NCBI GenBank assembly: GCA_964436975.1
Contig: CAYTET010000013.1
Span: forward strand, 1-32,054
Length of the DNA: 32,054 nt
Origin: CAYTET01 sp964436975
Lineage (GTDB): Bacteria > Bacillota_I > Bacilli_A > Erysipelotrichales > Erysipelotrichaceae
Direction: 5' to 3'
The translations under genes and the position numbers were made by a program. Shown piece by piece: positions 24,089 to 31,536 of the stretch. Numbering within the stretch: position 1 is the stretch's first letter; every line of letters starts with the position of its first letter. The notes below the pieces were generated by a model. It had not been told where the DNA came from. It ran no database searches and saw only the letters and a program-made list of their open reading frames with translations.

Positions 24089-24691
24089 ATGACTATGGGC
24101 GCCATTAACGAAAATGAAATGATGTATATGCTTATGCAGAATGATGACCTGGCCATGCAGGTTTTTCTATGGGGTCTGCGGCCGGTATTCATCAATCTGT
24201 GGGTCAAAATCCATGTCCCGTTTGACAGTTTCAGCCAGCAGGATGCCTGTCAGCTGGGCGCTGTCGGCATGTTTAAAGGCATCCGGGCCTACCGGGAAGA
24301 CATGCCGATGTCTTTTCGCAATTTTGCGGTGCTGTGTGCTTCGCGGGAGATGAAAGCCAGCTGGCGCAAGGCTCTGCGGCAGAACCGGCTCAATGCCCAG
24401 GTCAATCTGTCTTTAGACTATCTGGATGAGCCGGATGGCCAGTATTTCTCCGAATATGTCACTGATCCGCTGAAAGACGGCGATCCCGCCCGCTATCTGG
24501 CTGGCCAGTTTGCCCGCGAAAGGGTCAACCAGTGTCTGTGCGACGGCCCGGATCTGGACCGGCAGGTTCTGACTTACCGGCTGCAGGGCTACAGCTACAA
24601 GGAAATAGCGGCCCGGCTGAACTGCCGGACCAAGGATGTCGATAATTCCCTGCAGCGGATCCGTCATAAAATCAGCGTGCTGTTTGACTAG
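24089..24691 (+). CDS. SigH-like sigma-70 family factor
   Basis: A 200-residue sigma factor in the syntenic place of sigH (after rlmB, before rpmG-secE-nusG). Region 2 is recognisable in QDACQLGAVGMFKGIRAYRED followed by FRNFAVLCASREM, and region 4 has a helix-turn-helix in LTYRLQGYSYKEIAARLNCRTKDVDNSLQRIRHKI. The region between them is short, as in SigH. I set the start at 24089, behind cgggagaag; ATG 24095 is possible. Divergence from SigH consensus is notable, so I leave the symbol blank. In B. subtilis SigH serves sporulation and competence; the role here is unknown. Confidence 0.82.
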   Translation: MTMGAINENEMMYMLMQNDDLAMQVFLWGLRPVFINLWVKIHVPFDSFSQQDACQLGAVGMFKGIRAYREDMPMSFRNFAVLCASREMKASWRKALRQNRLNAQVNLSLDYLDEPDGQYFSEYVTDPLKDGDPARYLAGQFARERVNQCLCDGPDLDRQVLTYRLQGYSYKEIAARLNCRTKDVDNSLQRIRHKISVLFD

Positions 24692-24713
24692 CAGTCGGGC
24701 CTTGTGGTAAAGT
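24684..24713 (+). promoter_or_regulatory. SigA-type promoter for rpmG-secE-nusG
   Basis: TTGACT (24684-24689, overlapping the end of the sigma gene), 18-base spacer, TAAAGT (24708-24713) with an upstream TGG extended element. It lies 33 bases before the rpmG ATG. Confidence 0.7.
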
Positions 24714-24745
24714 AATTGAGCAACTTGCGAAAGGAGGTTTTTTAA

Positions 24746-24895
24746 ATGAGCGATAAAGTCATACTGGCCTGTTCCGAATGTCTGTCGCGCAATTATACAA
24801 CTTCCCACAATCGCGCTACCCGCACCCAGCGGCTGGAATTGCGCAAATTCTGCCCCAAGTGCGGTAAGTACACACTCCATAAAGAGACTAAGTAG
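24746..24895 (+). CDS. rpmG: 50S ribosomal protein L33
   Basis: A 49-residue ribosomal protein L33 with two CxxC zinc pairs (CSEC and CPKC) and the typical NYTTSHNRATRTQRLELRKFCPKC-like pattern (here shown only in part). An excellent ribosome site aaggagg precedes the ATG by nine bases. It is the first gene of rpmG-secE-nusG, as in B. subtilis. The Cys-containing form is the zinc-binding version. Confidence 0.95.
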   Translation: MSDKVILACSECLSRNYTTSHNRATRTQRLELRKFCPKCGKYTLHKETK

Positions 24896-24908
24896 GAGGA
24901 AGAACCCC

Positions 24909-25232
24909 ATGGCTAAAAAAGAGATTAAAGAAGAAAAAGAAACGATTAAGCTGGATAAGAAAGAAGCCAAGCTAAACAAAAAGGCGGCTAAGCAGGCCAA
25001 GGCCAAAGAAGAAGGAGCCGCCAAAGAGTATTCGGATGTTCCCATCCGGCTGAAATGGTTCAGCTGGAGCGGCATTTCCAATGAAATCAAGCGTATCCGC
25101 TGGTCTTCACCCAAAGATCTGTTCAGCGATACCGGCAAGGTGCTGATTTTCTGCATCTGCTTCGGGGTCTACTTTGTGCTGTGCGACCTGCTGGTCAGCC
25201 AGCTGCTGCTGCTGATGGGCATCGGAGCCTGA
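24909..25232 (+). CDS. secE: Preprotein translocase subunit SecE with charged N-terminal extension
   Basis: SecE is the single-span clamp of the SecYEG channel. The 107-residue product has the amphipathic helix EIKRIRWSSPKDLF (about 59-72) followed by one membrane segment (about 78-102). The first 40 residues are almost entirely Lys, Glu and Ala, an extension absent from the roughly 60-residue SecE of B. subtilis; it may form a coiled coil. The ribosome site aggagga is good. nusG starts one base after the stop. Confidence 0.95.
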   Translation: MAKKEIKEEKETIKLDKKEAKLNKKAAKQAKAKEEGAAKEYSDVPIRLKWFSWSGISNEIKRIRWSSPKDLFSDTGKVLIFCICFGVYFVLCDLLVSQLLLLMGIGA

Positions 25233-25233
25233 T

Positions 25234-25992
25234 ATGAGCGAAGAGATTAAGAGCAGCGAAGTCGAAAGTCCTGCCGTCGATCAGCCGGTTCAGGATGATG
25301 AAAAAGAAACGGCCAGCGTTTCGCGCAGAACGCATATTTTAAAGGCGGCGGCCCATCCGGCTGACCAGCAGCCGGATCAGGTCAGCGCCCCGGAAGAAGC
25401 GCCGGCGGTCCAGCCTGAGACGGAAACCGCTGACGATAAGAGCGGCAAGGAACTGCCGCAGAAAGAATGGTATGTTGTCAACACTTATGCCGGCCATGAA
25501 AACCGCGTCAAGGAAAACCTTGAGCAGCGGCGGGTCTCCATGGGTTTGGAAGATTACCTGCTGAATATCATCGTCGCGGAAGAAACCGAGATTGATTATA
25601 AGAACGGCAAAAAGGTCGAGAAGGTTAAAAACCTTTATCCCGGCTACATCTTCGTTGAGATGATCATGACCGATGAAGCCTGGTACATTGTCCGCAATAC
25701 CCCGGGGGTAACCGGATTTATCGGTTCGTCCGGCGGCGGCGCCAAGCCTTTCCCGGTGGGCGGGGCTGAAATTGAAATGATCCTGCACAAGATGGGCTTG
25801 AGCAAGACCAAGACGGTTGTAGACTTCAAAGTCGGCGACCGGGTGCGCATCCAGTCCGGACCGTTCCTTAACGTGGACGGCGTGGTTGATGCCATGAATG
25901 ATGATGCGGAAACCGCCAGCGTGCTGATTATCATGTTGGGCCGGCAGACCTCTACGGAGATCTCCTACGCAGATTTAAAGAAGATTGACTAG
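25234..25992 (+). CDS. nusG: Transcription termination/antitermination protein NusG with acidic extension
   Basis: NusG binds RNA polymerase and controls pausing, termination and coupling to translation. The NGN domain starts near residue 77 at KEWYVVNTYAGHENRVKENL and includes YPGYIFVEM and NTPGVTGFIG; the KOW domain is FKVGDRVRIQSGPFLNVDGVV near 204-224. Before it is an extension of about 75 residues, acidic, rich in Glu, Asp, Pro and Gln, probably disordered; it makes the protein 252 residues against about 177-180 usually. A terminator follows, so rplK is not in this transcript. Confidence 0.96.
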   Translation: MSEEIKSSEVESPAVDQPVQDDEKETASVSRRTHILKAAAHPADQQPDQVSAPEEAPAVQPETETADDKSGKELPQKEWYVVNTYAGHENRVKENLEQRRVSMGLEDYLLNIIVAEETEIDYKNGKKVEKVKNLYPGYIFVEMIMTDEAWYIVRNTPGVTGFIGSSGGGAKPFPVGGAEIEMILHKMGLSKTKTVVDFKVGDRVRIQSGPFLNVDGVVDAMNDDAETASVLIIMLGRQTSTEISYADLKKID

Positions 25993-26017
25993 GGTACTGC
26001 GGCGCAGTACCTTTTTT
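25993..26017 (+). terminator. Rho-independent terminator after nusG
   Basis: GGTACTGC (25993-26000), loop ggc, GCAGTACC (26004-26011), then six T residues. The stem begins right after the nusG stop. Confidence 0.95.
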
Positions 26018-26064
26018 GAGGCATTGATGATACAATAAGGCCGTTAAGAAGGGAAGATGGCGTC

Positions 26065-26889
26065 ATGTTGATCTGTCCGAAATGCGGCCTTGCTTTAGTC
26101 AGAACGGAAGCCGCCTATATATGTTCAAACCAGCACAGCTATGATCTGGCTAAAAGCGGCTATGTCAATCTGATGCTGGCCAACCAGAAGCACAGTGAAC
26201 AGCCGGGTGATGAAAAGCAGGCGCTTTTAGCCCGGCAGTGTTTTCTGCAGGCCGGCTATTACCAGTTTCTGGCCCAGACGCTGACCGATCTTGTCAAACA
26301 GAATATGACAGCCGGCCAGACTTTGCTGGATGCCGGCTGCGGCAGCGGTTATTATACCGGCTATCTGCTGAGCCATCTGGACCGGCCGCTGACCGTTTAT
26401 GCCACCGACATTTCCAAAGTCGGCACGGCCATGACGGCCAAACAGTGCCCAGCCGCCGTCAGCTTTGTCTCCAGTGTATTTCATCTGCCGCTGGCTGATG
26501 CGAGCATCAATGGCATAATCAGTGTCTTCTGCCCTTACCAGGCGGCCGAATTCGGCCGGATTCTGGCCGACCGCGGATTCTTTATTGTGGCCGGGCCGGG
26601 ACCCAAACACCTCTGGGAAATGAAAGAGGCCGTTTACCAGACCCCCTATGACAACCCGCCGGAAGATAAGGAATATCCCGGCTTTATTACCGAAAAGCAG
26701 CTGTCCATCAGCCAACAGATGCATCTGGCTGACAATCAGGCGGTCCGGGCGCTGTGGATGATGACCCCGTATTACCATACCTCCAGTTTAGCTGACTCAG
26801 CCCGGCTGCTGAGCCGTCAGGAAATGGATGTTACCGCCCAGTTTACGGTAACGGTTTACCGCAAGACCGGAAAGGAAGACCCGGAATGA
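26065..26889 (+). CDS. RlmA-type rRNA guanine-N1 methyltransferase
   Basis: SAM-dependent methyltransferase of the RlmA family (23S rRNA m1G745 or G748; some members affect macrolide response). The 274 residues begin with a zinc finger (C4, C7, C20, H24), then the family segment YDLAKSGYVNLMLAN and GDEKQALLARQCFLQAGYY, and the SAM motif LLDAGCGSGYYTGYL at about 90-104. The C-terminal half has TPYYHTSS and ends in a strand pair typical of the fold. The exact target base cannot be read from the sequence. It overlaps the next gene by four bases (ATGA). Confidence 0.9.
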   Translation: MLICPKCGLALVRTEAAYICSNQHSYDLAKSGYVNLMLANQKHSEQPGDEKQALLARQCFLQAGYYQFLAQTLTDLVKQNMTAGQTLLDAGCGSGYYTGYLLSHLDRPLTVYATDISKVGTAMTAKQCPAAVSFVSSVFHLPLADASINGIISVFCPYQAAEFGRILADRGFFIVAGPGPKHLWEMKEAVYQTPYDNPPEDKEYPGFITEKQLSISQQMHLADNQAVRALWMMTPYYHTSSLADSARLLSRQEMDVTAQFTVTVYRKTGKEDPE

Positions 26890-27752
26890 AAAAAACCATA
26901 CTGATAGTCATAATTGCCCTGGCCTGTGCCATCGGCATCACCTACGGCTCCGCTGTTCTGCGCAGCCGGCAGAGCGAAGTGTGCGAAGTGGCTGTTTTAG
27001 CCAAGAGCGATACCAATGAGGGCTTGATTGTGGTGCTGGGTGCTGACAACAAACTGCTGCGCGAATACCACACTGATTACATCACTAATGCCTTTTTCGG
27101 ACAGGACGGCGTCTGGTTTTCCCTGGATGACGGCCAGAGCTACCAGAAGATGACTTATAAGGATTTTACGGTTGCCGCCAGCTACCAGGATGTTGGCGGC
27201 GATCTGGTGTATGCCAGTGAGGCCGGATATTTTGCCGATGGCAGCAGCGATAATGCCGCCCGCTACAACGCCTCTACGGAAACCAAGCTCAGCTTTGATT
27301 ACTATTTTATTGATGTCAAACAGGCTGGTGAATATCTGTATGTTCTGGCCAGCAATAATACAATCACCGTCTACCGCCAGCAGGATTTTTCCTCGCTGGG
27401 CCAGTATGTTGTCAATGACGGCCAGGGCTATATGGCCTTGACTAGTATCGGCGATAAAGTTTATTATGTTACTCAGGCCGGTTATGTTTCACTCGGCCTG
27501 GAAAATATTGACACAACTTATCTGTACCCGGTTTCCTTTGACAGCATCTCTTATGCCAACGGCAAGTATCTGGGACTGATGGACGCCAGCGGAACGGAAA
27601 AACGCTATACGATATCATTCGATGAATACCGGATGATTCTGACCGCTGACACCCAGGAAAACAGTGAAGTTGATTTTGCGGCGAAGCTGGCCAGCCAGTA
27701 CAGCCGCGGCTATGAAGTAGAAATATATCAGAATTACCAGCAGGGGGAGTAA
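26886..27752 (+). CDS. Exported or membrane-anchored protein of unknown function
   Basis: A 288-residue protein with an N-terminal signal anchor (KKTILIVIIALACAIGITYG) and then a long beta-rich part with repeated hydrophobic/aromatic strand patterns (VWFSLDDGQSY, YLYVLASNNTITVY, KVYYVTQAGYVSL) that suggests a beta-propeller-like or sensor domain outside the membrane. I do not recognise a named family. It is coupled to the methyltransferase upstream (4-base overlap) and the HAD gene starts four bases downstream, so the three form one operon. Confidence 0.75.
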   Translation: MKKTILIVIIALACAIGITYGSAVLRSRQSEVCEVAVLAKSDTNEGLIVVLGADNKLLREYHTDYITNAFFGQDGVWFSLDDGQSYQKMTYKDFTVAASYQDVGGDLVYASEAGYFADGSSDNAARYNASTETKLSFDYYFIDVKQAGEYLYVLASNNTITVYRQQDFSSLGQYVVNDGQGYMALTSIGDKVYYVTQAGYVSLGLENIDTTYLYPVSFDSISYANGKYLGLMDASGTEKRYTISFDEYRMILTADTQENSEVDFAAKLASQYSRGYEVEIYQNYQQGE

Positions 27753-27755
27753 AAA

Positions 27756-28553
27756 ATGGAAACTGCATTCACAACATACAAGGCTTTGGTATTTGACATT
27801 GACGGCACGCTGACCGAGTTCGGCAGCCAGCAGGTTGTTCCGGCTCAGGCGGCTGCCATCAAAGCGGCCCAGACGGCCGGGATGAAGATTATCATCGACA
27901 GCGGCCGGCCGCAGTGCGCCATGAAGCTGCTGGAGCTGGCCGGCATCAGACCGGATATTATCGTAGCCTGCAGCGGCCATGTTGTCTATAACCAGGATGG
28001 CTATGTCTGTGAAGAGAAAAACCTGCCCTTGGATACTTACCGCAATCTGTGCGACTTCTGCGCCGCCCATAAAATCGGGCTGCTCTGGAAGTTTTTGGAA
28101 GGCGTCTTCATTCAGGTCGACAACCCTGACAGCCCCTGGAATTTCGAGCAGGACCGCGATGTCTATTACCGCTGCCAGCCCGATCCGACCAGACGGCCTA
28201 ACGGCGGCAATGTTAAAGCCAACAGCGAGCTGATTGCCAAACTGATGGCTCATTTCCATACCAAAGTTGACATTATTTCGGCCGGCGGGGATGAATATGA
28301 GATCTGCCTGCGCAATGTCAACAAGGCAACCGGACTGGACTCTGCTTTGAAGATCATCGGCATTGCTCCGGAAGCCTGCATCGGCTTCGGCGACAGCGAC
28401 AGTGATATCGAGATGATCGAATCTGTCGGCTGGGGTGTGGCGATGGGCGATGCCAGCGCGGCTCTGAAGAGTGCCGGCCGCGAAGTTACCGATACGGCCG
28501 CTAATAACGGCATCGGCCGCATCCTGAAGAATAAGGGCATTATCACTGAATGA
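27756..28553 (+). CDS. HAD-IIB (Cof-type) phosphatase
   Basis: A 265-residue HAD hydrolase with FDIDGTLTEFG as motif I, DSGRPQ as motif II, and GFGDSDSDIEMIESVGWGVAMGDAS as motif IV, plus a C2-type cap in the middle. The end (REVTDTAANNGIGRIL) is the usual Cof ending. The ribosome site is cagggggag. A sugar phosphate or flavin phosphate is the likely substrate, not determined by sequence. It closes the rlmA-like operon at a strong terminator. Confidence 0.92.
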   Translation: METAFTTYKALVFDIDGTLTEFGSQQVVPAQAAAIKAAQTAGMKIIIDSGRPQCAMKLLELAGIRPDIIVACSGHVVYNQDGYVCEEKNLPLDTYRNLCDFCAAHKIGLLWKFLEGVFIQVDNPDSPWNFEQDRDVYYRCQPDPTRRPNGGNVKANSELIAKLMAHFHTKVDIISAGGDEYEICLRNVNKATGLDSALKIIGIAPEACIGFGDSDSDIEMIESVGWGVAMGDASAALKSAGREVTDTAANNGIGRILKNKGIITE

Positions 28554-28558
28554 AACCG

Positions 28559-28584
28559 GCAGCGCTTTACCGCGCTGCTTTTTT
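28559..28584 (+). terminator. Rho-independent terminator after the HAD gene
   Basis: GCAGCGC (28559-28565) pairs with GCGCTGC (28572-28578), followed by six T residues. Confidence 0.93.
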
Positions 28585-28592
28585 ACGCTTAT

Positions 28593-28622
28593 TTGGCAGG
28601 CCCGCGGGCTTTATTATATAAT
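28593..28622 (+). promoter_or_regulatory. SigA-type promoter for the DUF2207 gene, palindrome in spacer
   Basis: TTGGCA (28593-28598), 18-base spacer, TATAAT (28617-28622). The spacer contains the perfect palindrome GCCCGCGGGC (28600-28609). Confidence 0.75.
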
Positions 28623-28644
28623 TATCCGGTAAGGGGGCATTGCC

Positions 28645-30582
28645 ATGTCAAACAGTCTGACCAAGGATAAATTAAAACGGACCGTCCGGATAATTGCGGC
28701 GGTGCTGTTATGTATGGCCTGTCTGGTTCTGCCGGCTGATTCTTCAGCGGTTAAGGCGGAATCTTCGGACGGCTTTGAGATACTGACTCATGATGTCGAT
28801 ATGGAGGTCAGCGCTGACGGCAGCATTCTGGTTACCGAAACCCTCGACGTTCATTTTACCACCCAGCGCCACGGCATCTATGTCAACATTCCAACGACCT
28901 ATGACATGACCTGGATAGAAAACGGCCAGTCGATTTACCGGCAGTACACCTTTCCGGTGCACAAGGTGAAGATGCTGTCCAGCCAGTCCCACGAAACAAC
29001 GTATTATACCAACGGGGTCCAGATTAAAATCGGCAGCGGCAATTATTATGCCAATATCTATGAAACCTACCGGTTCAGCTACATCATTACGACCCGTGAC
29101 CTTGATTTGAACGGGATGCAGATGCTGTTTATGAATATTGTCAGCGACCAGTGGAAGGCTGATACCGGCCGCACCACTTTCCGGATTGCCATGCCCGACA
29201 CCTTTGATATCAATGAAGTCTGGTTTGACACGCCTCAGGGCCAAACCCAGACGACGGCGAATGATTTTGTCTGTTCCATCAGCGGCAATACCATTTCCGG
29301 CAGTTATAACACCACTTTGCGGCAGGGCGAGGCGATTACCGTCAAGATCCTGCTGCCGGCTTCTTATTTTACATTTCCTGATGTAAACAGCTATGCCATG
29401 GCCGGCATGCTGGCCGGCGGCATTTTCGCGCTGATCTGGGCCACCCTGTTCTTTATCTTCGGCAACGACACGCCGCTATTGCGGCATGAGGAATACCATG
29501 CTCCGGCCGGGATCAGTCCGGCGGAATTCGGCTATTTCCTTGACGGCAAGGCAGATGCTTCCGACATCTGCTCGCTGATCATTGACTGGGGCCGGCGCGG
29601 GCTGGTCACAATCAAGCAGGAAAACGGACAGCTGACGGTCACCAAGCAGAATGAGCTGGAGCCCGGGGTCCACAAATATGAGGAAATCCTGTGGAACGGT
29701 CTGTTTAAGAAAAAAGATACGGTAGTAATTGACAAGCTCAAGAACAAATTCTACCGGACCATGGATTCAGCCATTGCCGCTCTGGAAGATGAACATAAAG
29801 ATCCGGCCAAAAGGCTGGTCACCAAAACATCGGTTGTGCTGCAGATCATCGGCTCGGTGCTGCTGCCTCTGCCGCTGGCGGTTTTTACCCTGACGGTCGG
29901 CTACGGCTACAGCTTTGATCCGGTCAGCATTGTCATAGCGGTATTCCAGATAATACTGCTGTGGATTGCGATCCTTCTGATCAATGTGGCTTATAACAAG
30001 CGCTATCTGTCCTCGGCCAAAGGCGTCTGGCTGCCCATGACAGTCAGCATTCTTCTGGCCTCCGGCAGCTTCGCTTTGACCATCTATGTCGTCGGGCATT
30101 ATCAGGCCAATCTTATTTACGGTCTGGCGGCCCTGGCTTTTGAAGCGGTGGCGATTCTTTCCATCGTCTTTATGACCAAGCGGACGGCTTACGCTGACGA
30201 AATGCTGAACCATGTTCTGGGTCTGCGGCAGTTTATCATCCATGCCGACACGGCCCGGCTGGCCGGCCTTAACAGCGAAAACCCTTATTATTTCTATGAT
30301 ATTCTGCCTTATGCCTATGCATTAGGGCTGGTCAAGGTCTGGAATGACCACTTCGTCAATCTGAGTATCAAGCCGTGCGAATGGTATTCTGACGGCTACA
30401 ATTACAACGTTCCTTATATGACGATGGTTAATTTCGATGATCATTTCCGGTCCATGGAGCAGACCATGACCTCGGTGCCGGCCCCCAAGGGCGGCTCCGG
30501 CGGCTCTGGTATTTCCGGCGGTTCATCATCGGGCGGCTTTTCGGGAGGCGGCTTTGGCGGCAGCGGCGGGGGCAGCTGGTAA
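28645..30582 (+). CDS. DUF2207 family membrane protein
   Basis: A 645-residue membrane protein. It starts with a signal peptide (basic region, then IIAAVLLCMACLVLPA, likely cut after AVKA), followed by an extracellular beta-rich domain with ILTHDVDMEVSADGSILVTETLDV, the usual DUF2207 beginning. A membrane segment follows near 250-272, then a cytoplasmic part, and further membrane segments in the second half. The C terminus is a Gly/Ser tail (GGSGGSGISGG onward) ending in GGGSW, which is common in this family. The function is not known. The ribosome site is aaggggg. YitT-family gene follows. Confidence 0.88.
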   Translation: MSNSLTKDKLKRTVRIIAAVLLCMACLVLPADSSAVKAESSDGFEILTHDVDMEVSADGSILVTETLDVHFTTQRHGIYVNIPTTYDMTWIENGQSIYRQYTFPVHKVKMLSSQSHETTYYTNGVQIKIGSGNYYANIYETYRFSYIITTRDLDLNGMQMLFMNIVSDQWKADTGRTTFRIAMPDTFDINEVWFDTPQGQTQTTANDFVCSISGNTISGSYNTTLRQGEAITVKILLPASYFTFPDVNSYAMAGMLAGGIFALIWATLFFIFGNDTPLLRHEEYHAPAGISPAEFGYFLDGKADASDICSLIIDWGRRGLVTIKQENGQLTVTKQNELEPGVHKYEEILWNGLFKKKDTVVIDKLKNKFYRTMDSAIAALEDEHKDPAKRLVTKTSVVLQIIGSVLLPLPLAVFTLTVGYGYSFDPVSIVIAVFQIILLWIAILLINVAYNKRYLSSAKGVWLPMTVSILLASGSFALTIYVVGHYQANLIYGLAALAFEAVAILSIVFMTKRTAYADEMLNHVLGLRQFIIHADTARLAGLNSENPYYFYDILPYAYALGLVKVWNDHFVNLSIKPCEWYSDGYNYNVPYMTMVNFDDHFRSMEQTMTSVPAPKGGSGGSGISGGSSSGGFSGGGFGGSGGGSW

Positions 30583-30613
30583 GATAAGTAATTAGACAGG
30601 CAGGTAAACGCCC

Positions 30614-31471
30614 GTGGTTAAAACAAAAAAACAAAAAGTAATCGGTATTCTGGAAATAATCGGCGGCAATTTTCTATTGGCCGTGGCCGTCAGCTGGTTC
30701 ATCCTGCCCTATGACATTTTGTCCGGCGGCATGGCCGGCATTGCCATAATTATCAGCCGGCTCACCAATATCAGCGATGTCATCATCATTGATGTTTTGG
30801 ATGTGGCCTTTTTCCTGGCCGGCTGGCTGATTCTGGGCCGCCGCTTTGCGATGACAACGGCCATCTCGGCGGTGGTCTATCCGCTGTTTCTGCACCTGCT
30901 GTCACTGGCTCCCGTCAAAATTGAATGCGGCGCTCTATTGGCTGCCGTTTACGGCGGTGTGATTGCCGGAGCCGGGGTGGGCATAGTGTTCCGCAATGAC
31001 GGCTCGACCGGCGGGACCGATGTCATAGTGCTTATCCTGCACAAGTTCACCGGTGTCAAGCTGTCCAAACTGACATTGATCACTGATGCCATCGTCGCCA
31101 TTGCCGGGCTGTGGATTTATGGCATTGAGGCCCTGCTGATCGGCATAGTGGCTATTTATGTATCCAGCATGGCTATCGACAAGACCATGCTGCCCAAGAC
31201 CAATGAAGCGGTGGCCCTGTATATCATCAGCAGTCAGTTCAGCCAGATCTGCGACTATATCCACACGGATTTATACCGCGGCACCACCATCTTAAAGGGG
31301 CTGGGCGGCTATACCAGCGAAGACCGCGATGTCATTCTGACGGTCGTTGCCAAAAACCAGTATGCCAAGCTGAGCCAGTATATCGCCGGGGTTGATCCCT
31401 ATGCCTTTATCATCGTTTCTGATGCCAAGGAAGTGAAGGGCGAGGGCTTTACTTACGAATACCGGGTTTAA
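30614..31471 (+). CDS. YitT family membrane protein (DUF161/DUF2179)
   Basis: A 285-residue protein with about five to six membrane segments in the first 190 residues, including GGNFLLAVAVSWFILPYDILSGG and the conserved DGSTGGTDVI motif, then a C-terminal cytoplasmic DUF2179 domain with LYRGTTILKGLGGYTSEDRDV and ending in KEVKGEGF. The start is a GTG at 30614 behind aggcaggt. The gene follows the DUF2207 gene by 31 bases and may be co-transcribed. The transported substrate, if any, is not known. Confidence 0.9.
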   Translation: MVKTKKQKVIGILEIIGGNFLLAVAVSWFILPYDILSGGMAGIAIIISRLTNISDVIIIDVLDVAFFLAGWLILGRRFAMTTAISAVVYPLFLHLLSLAPVKIECGALLAAVYGGVIAGAGVGIVFRNDGSTGGTDVIVLILHKFTGVKLSKLTLITDAIVAIAGLWIYGIEALLIGIVAIYVSSMAIDKTMLPKTNEAVALYIISSQFSQICDYIHTDLYRGTTILKGLGGYTSEDRDVILTVVAKNQYAKLSQYIAGVDPYAFIIVSDAKEVKGEGFTYEYRV

Positions 31472-31491
31472 CATAACCCGCCGGTCTTCCG

Positions 31492-31500
31492 TGGTATACT
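31492..31500 (+). promoter_or_regulatory. Extended -10 promoter for ftsE
   Basis: TGGTATACT is an extended -10 element 36 bases before the ftsE ATG; no convincing -35 is present. Confidence 0.45.
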
Positions 31501-31536
31501 GTAATGGGATTTGTGCAGAATGAAAGGACAACTGTA

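Noticed and set aside
30473..30582. Gly/Ser-rich tail of the DUF2207 protein as a frameshift or low-quality sequence
   Set aside because: Such tails ending in GGGSW-like residues are common in DUF2207 proteins and the frame ends cleanly.
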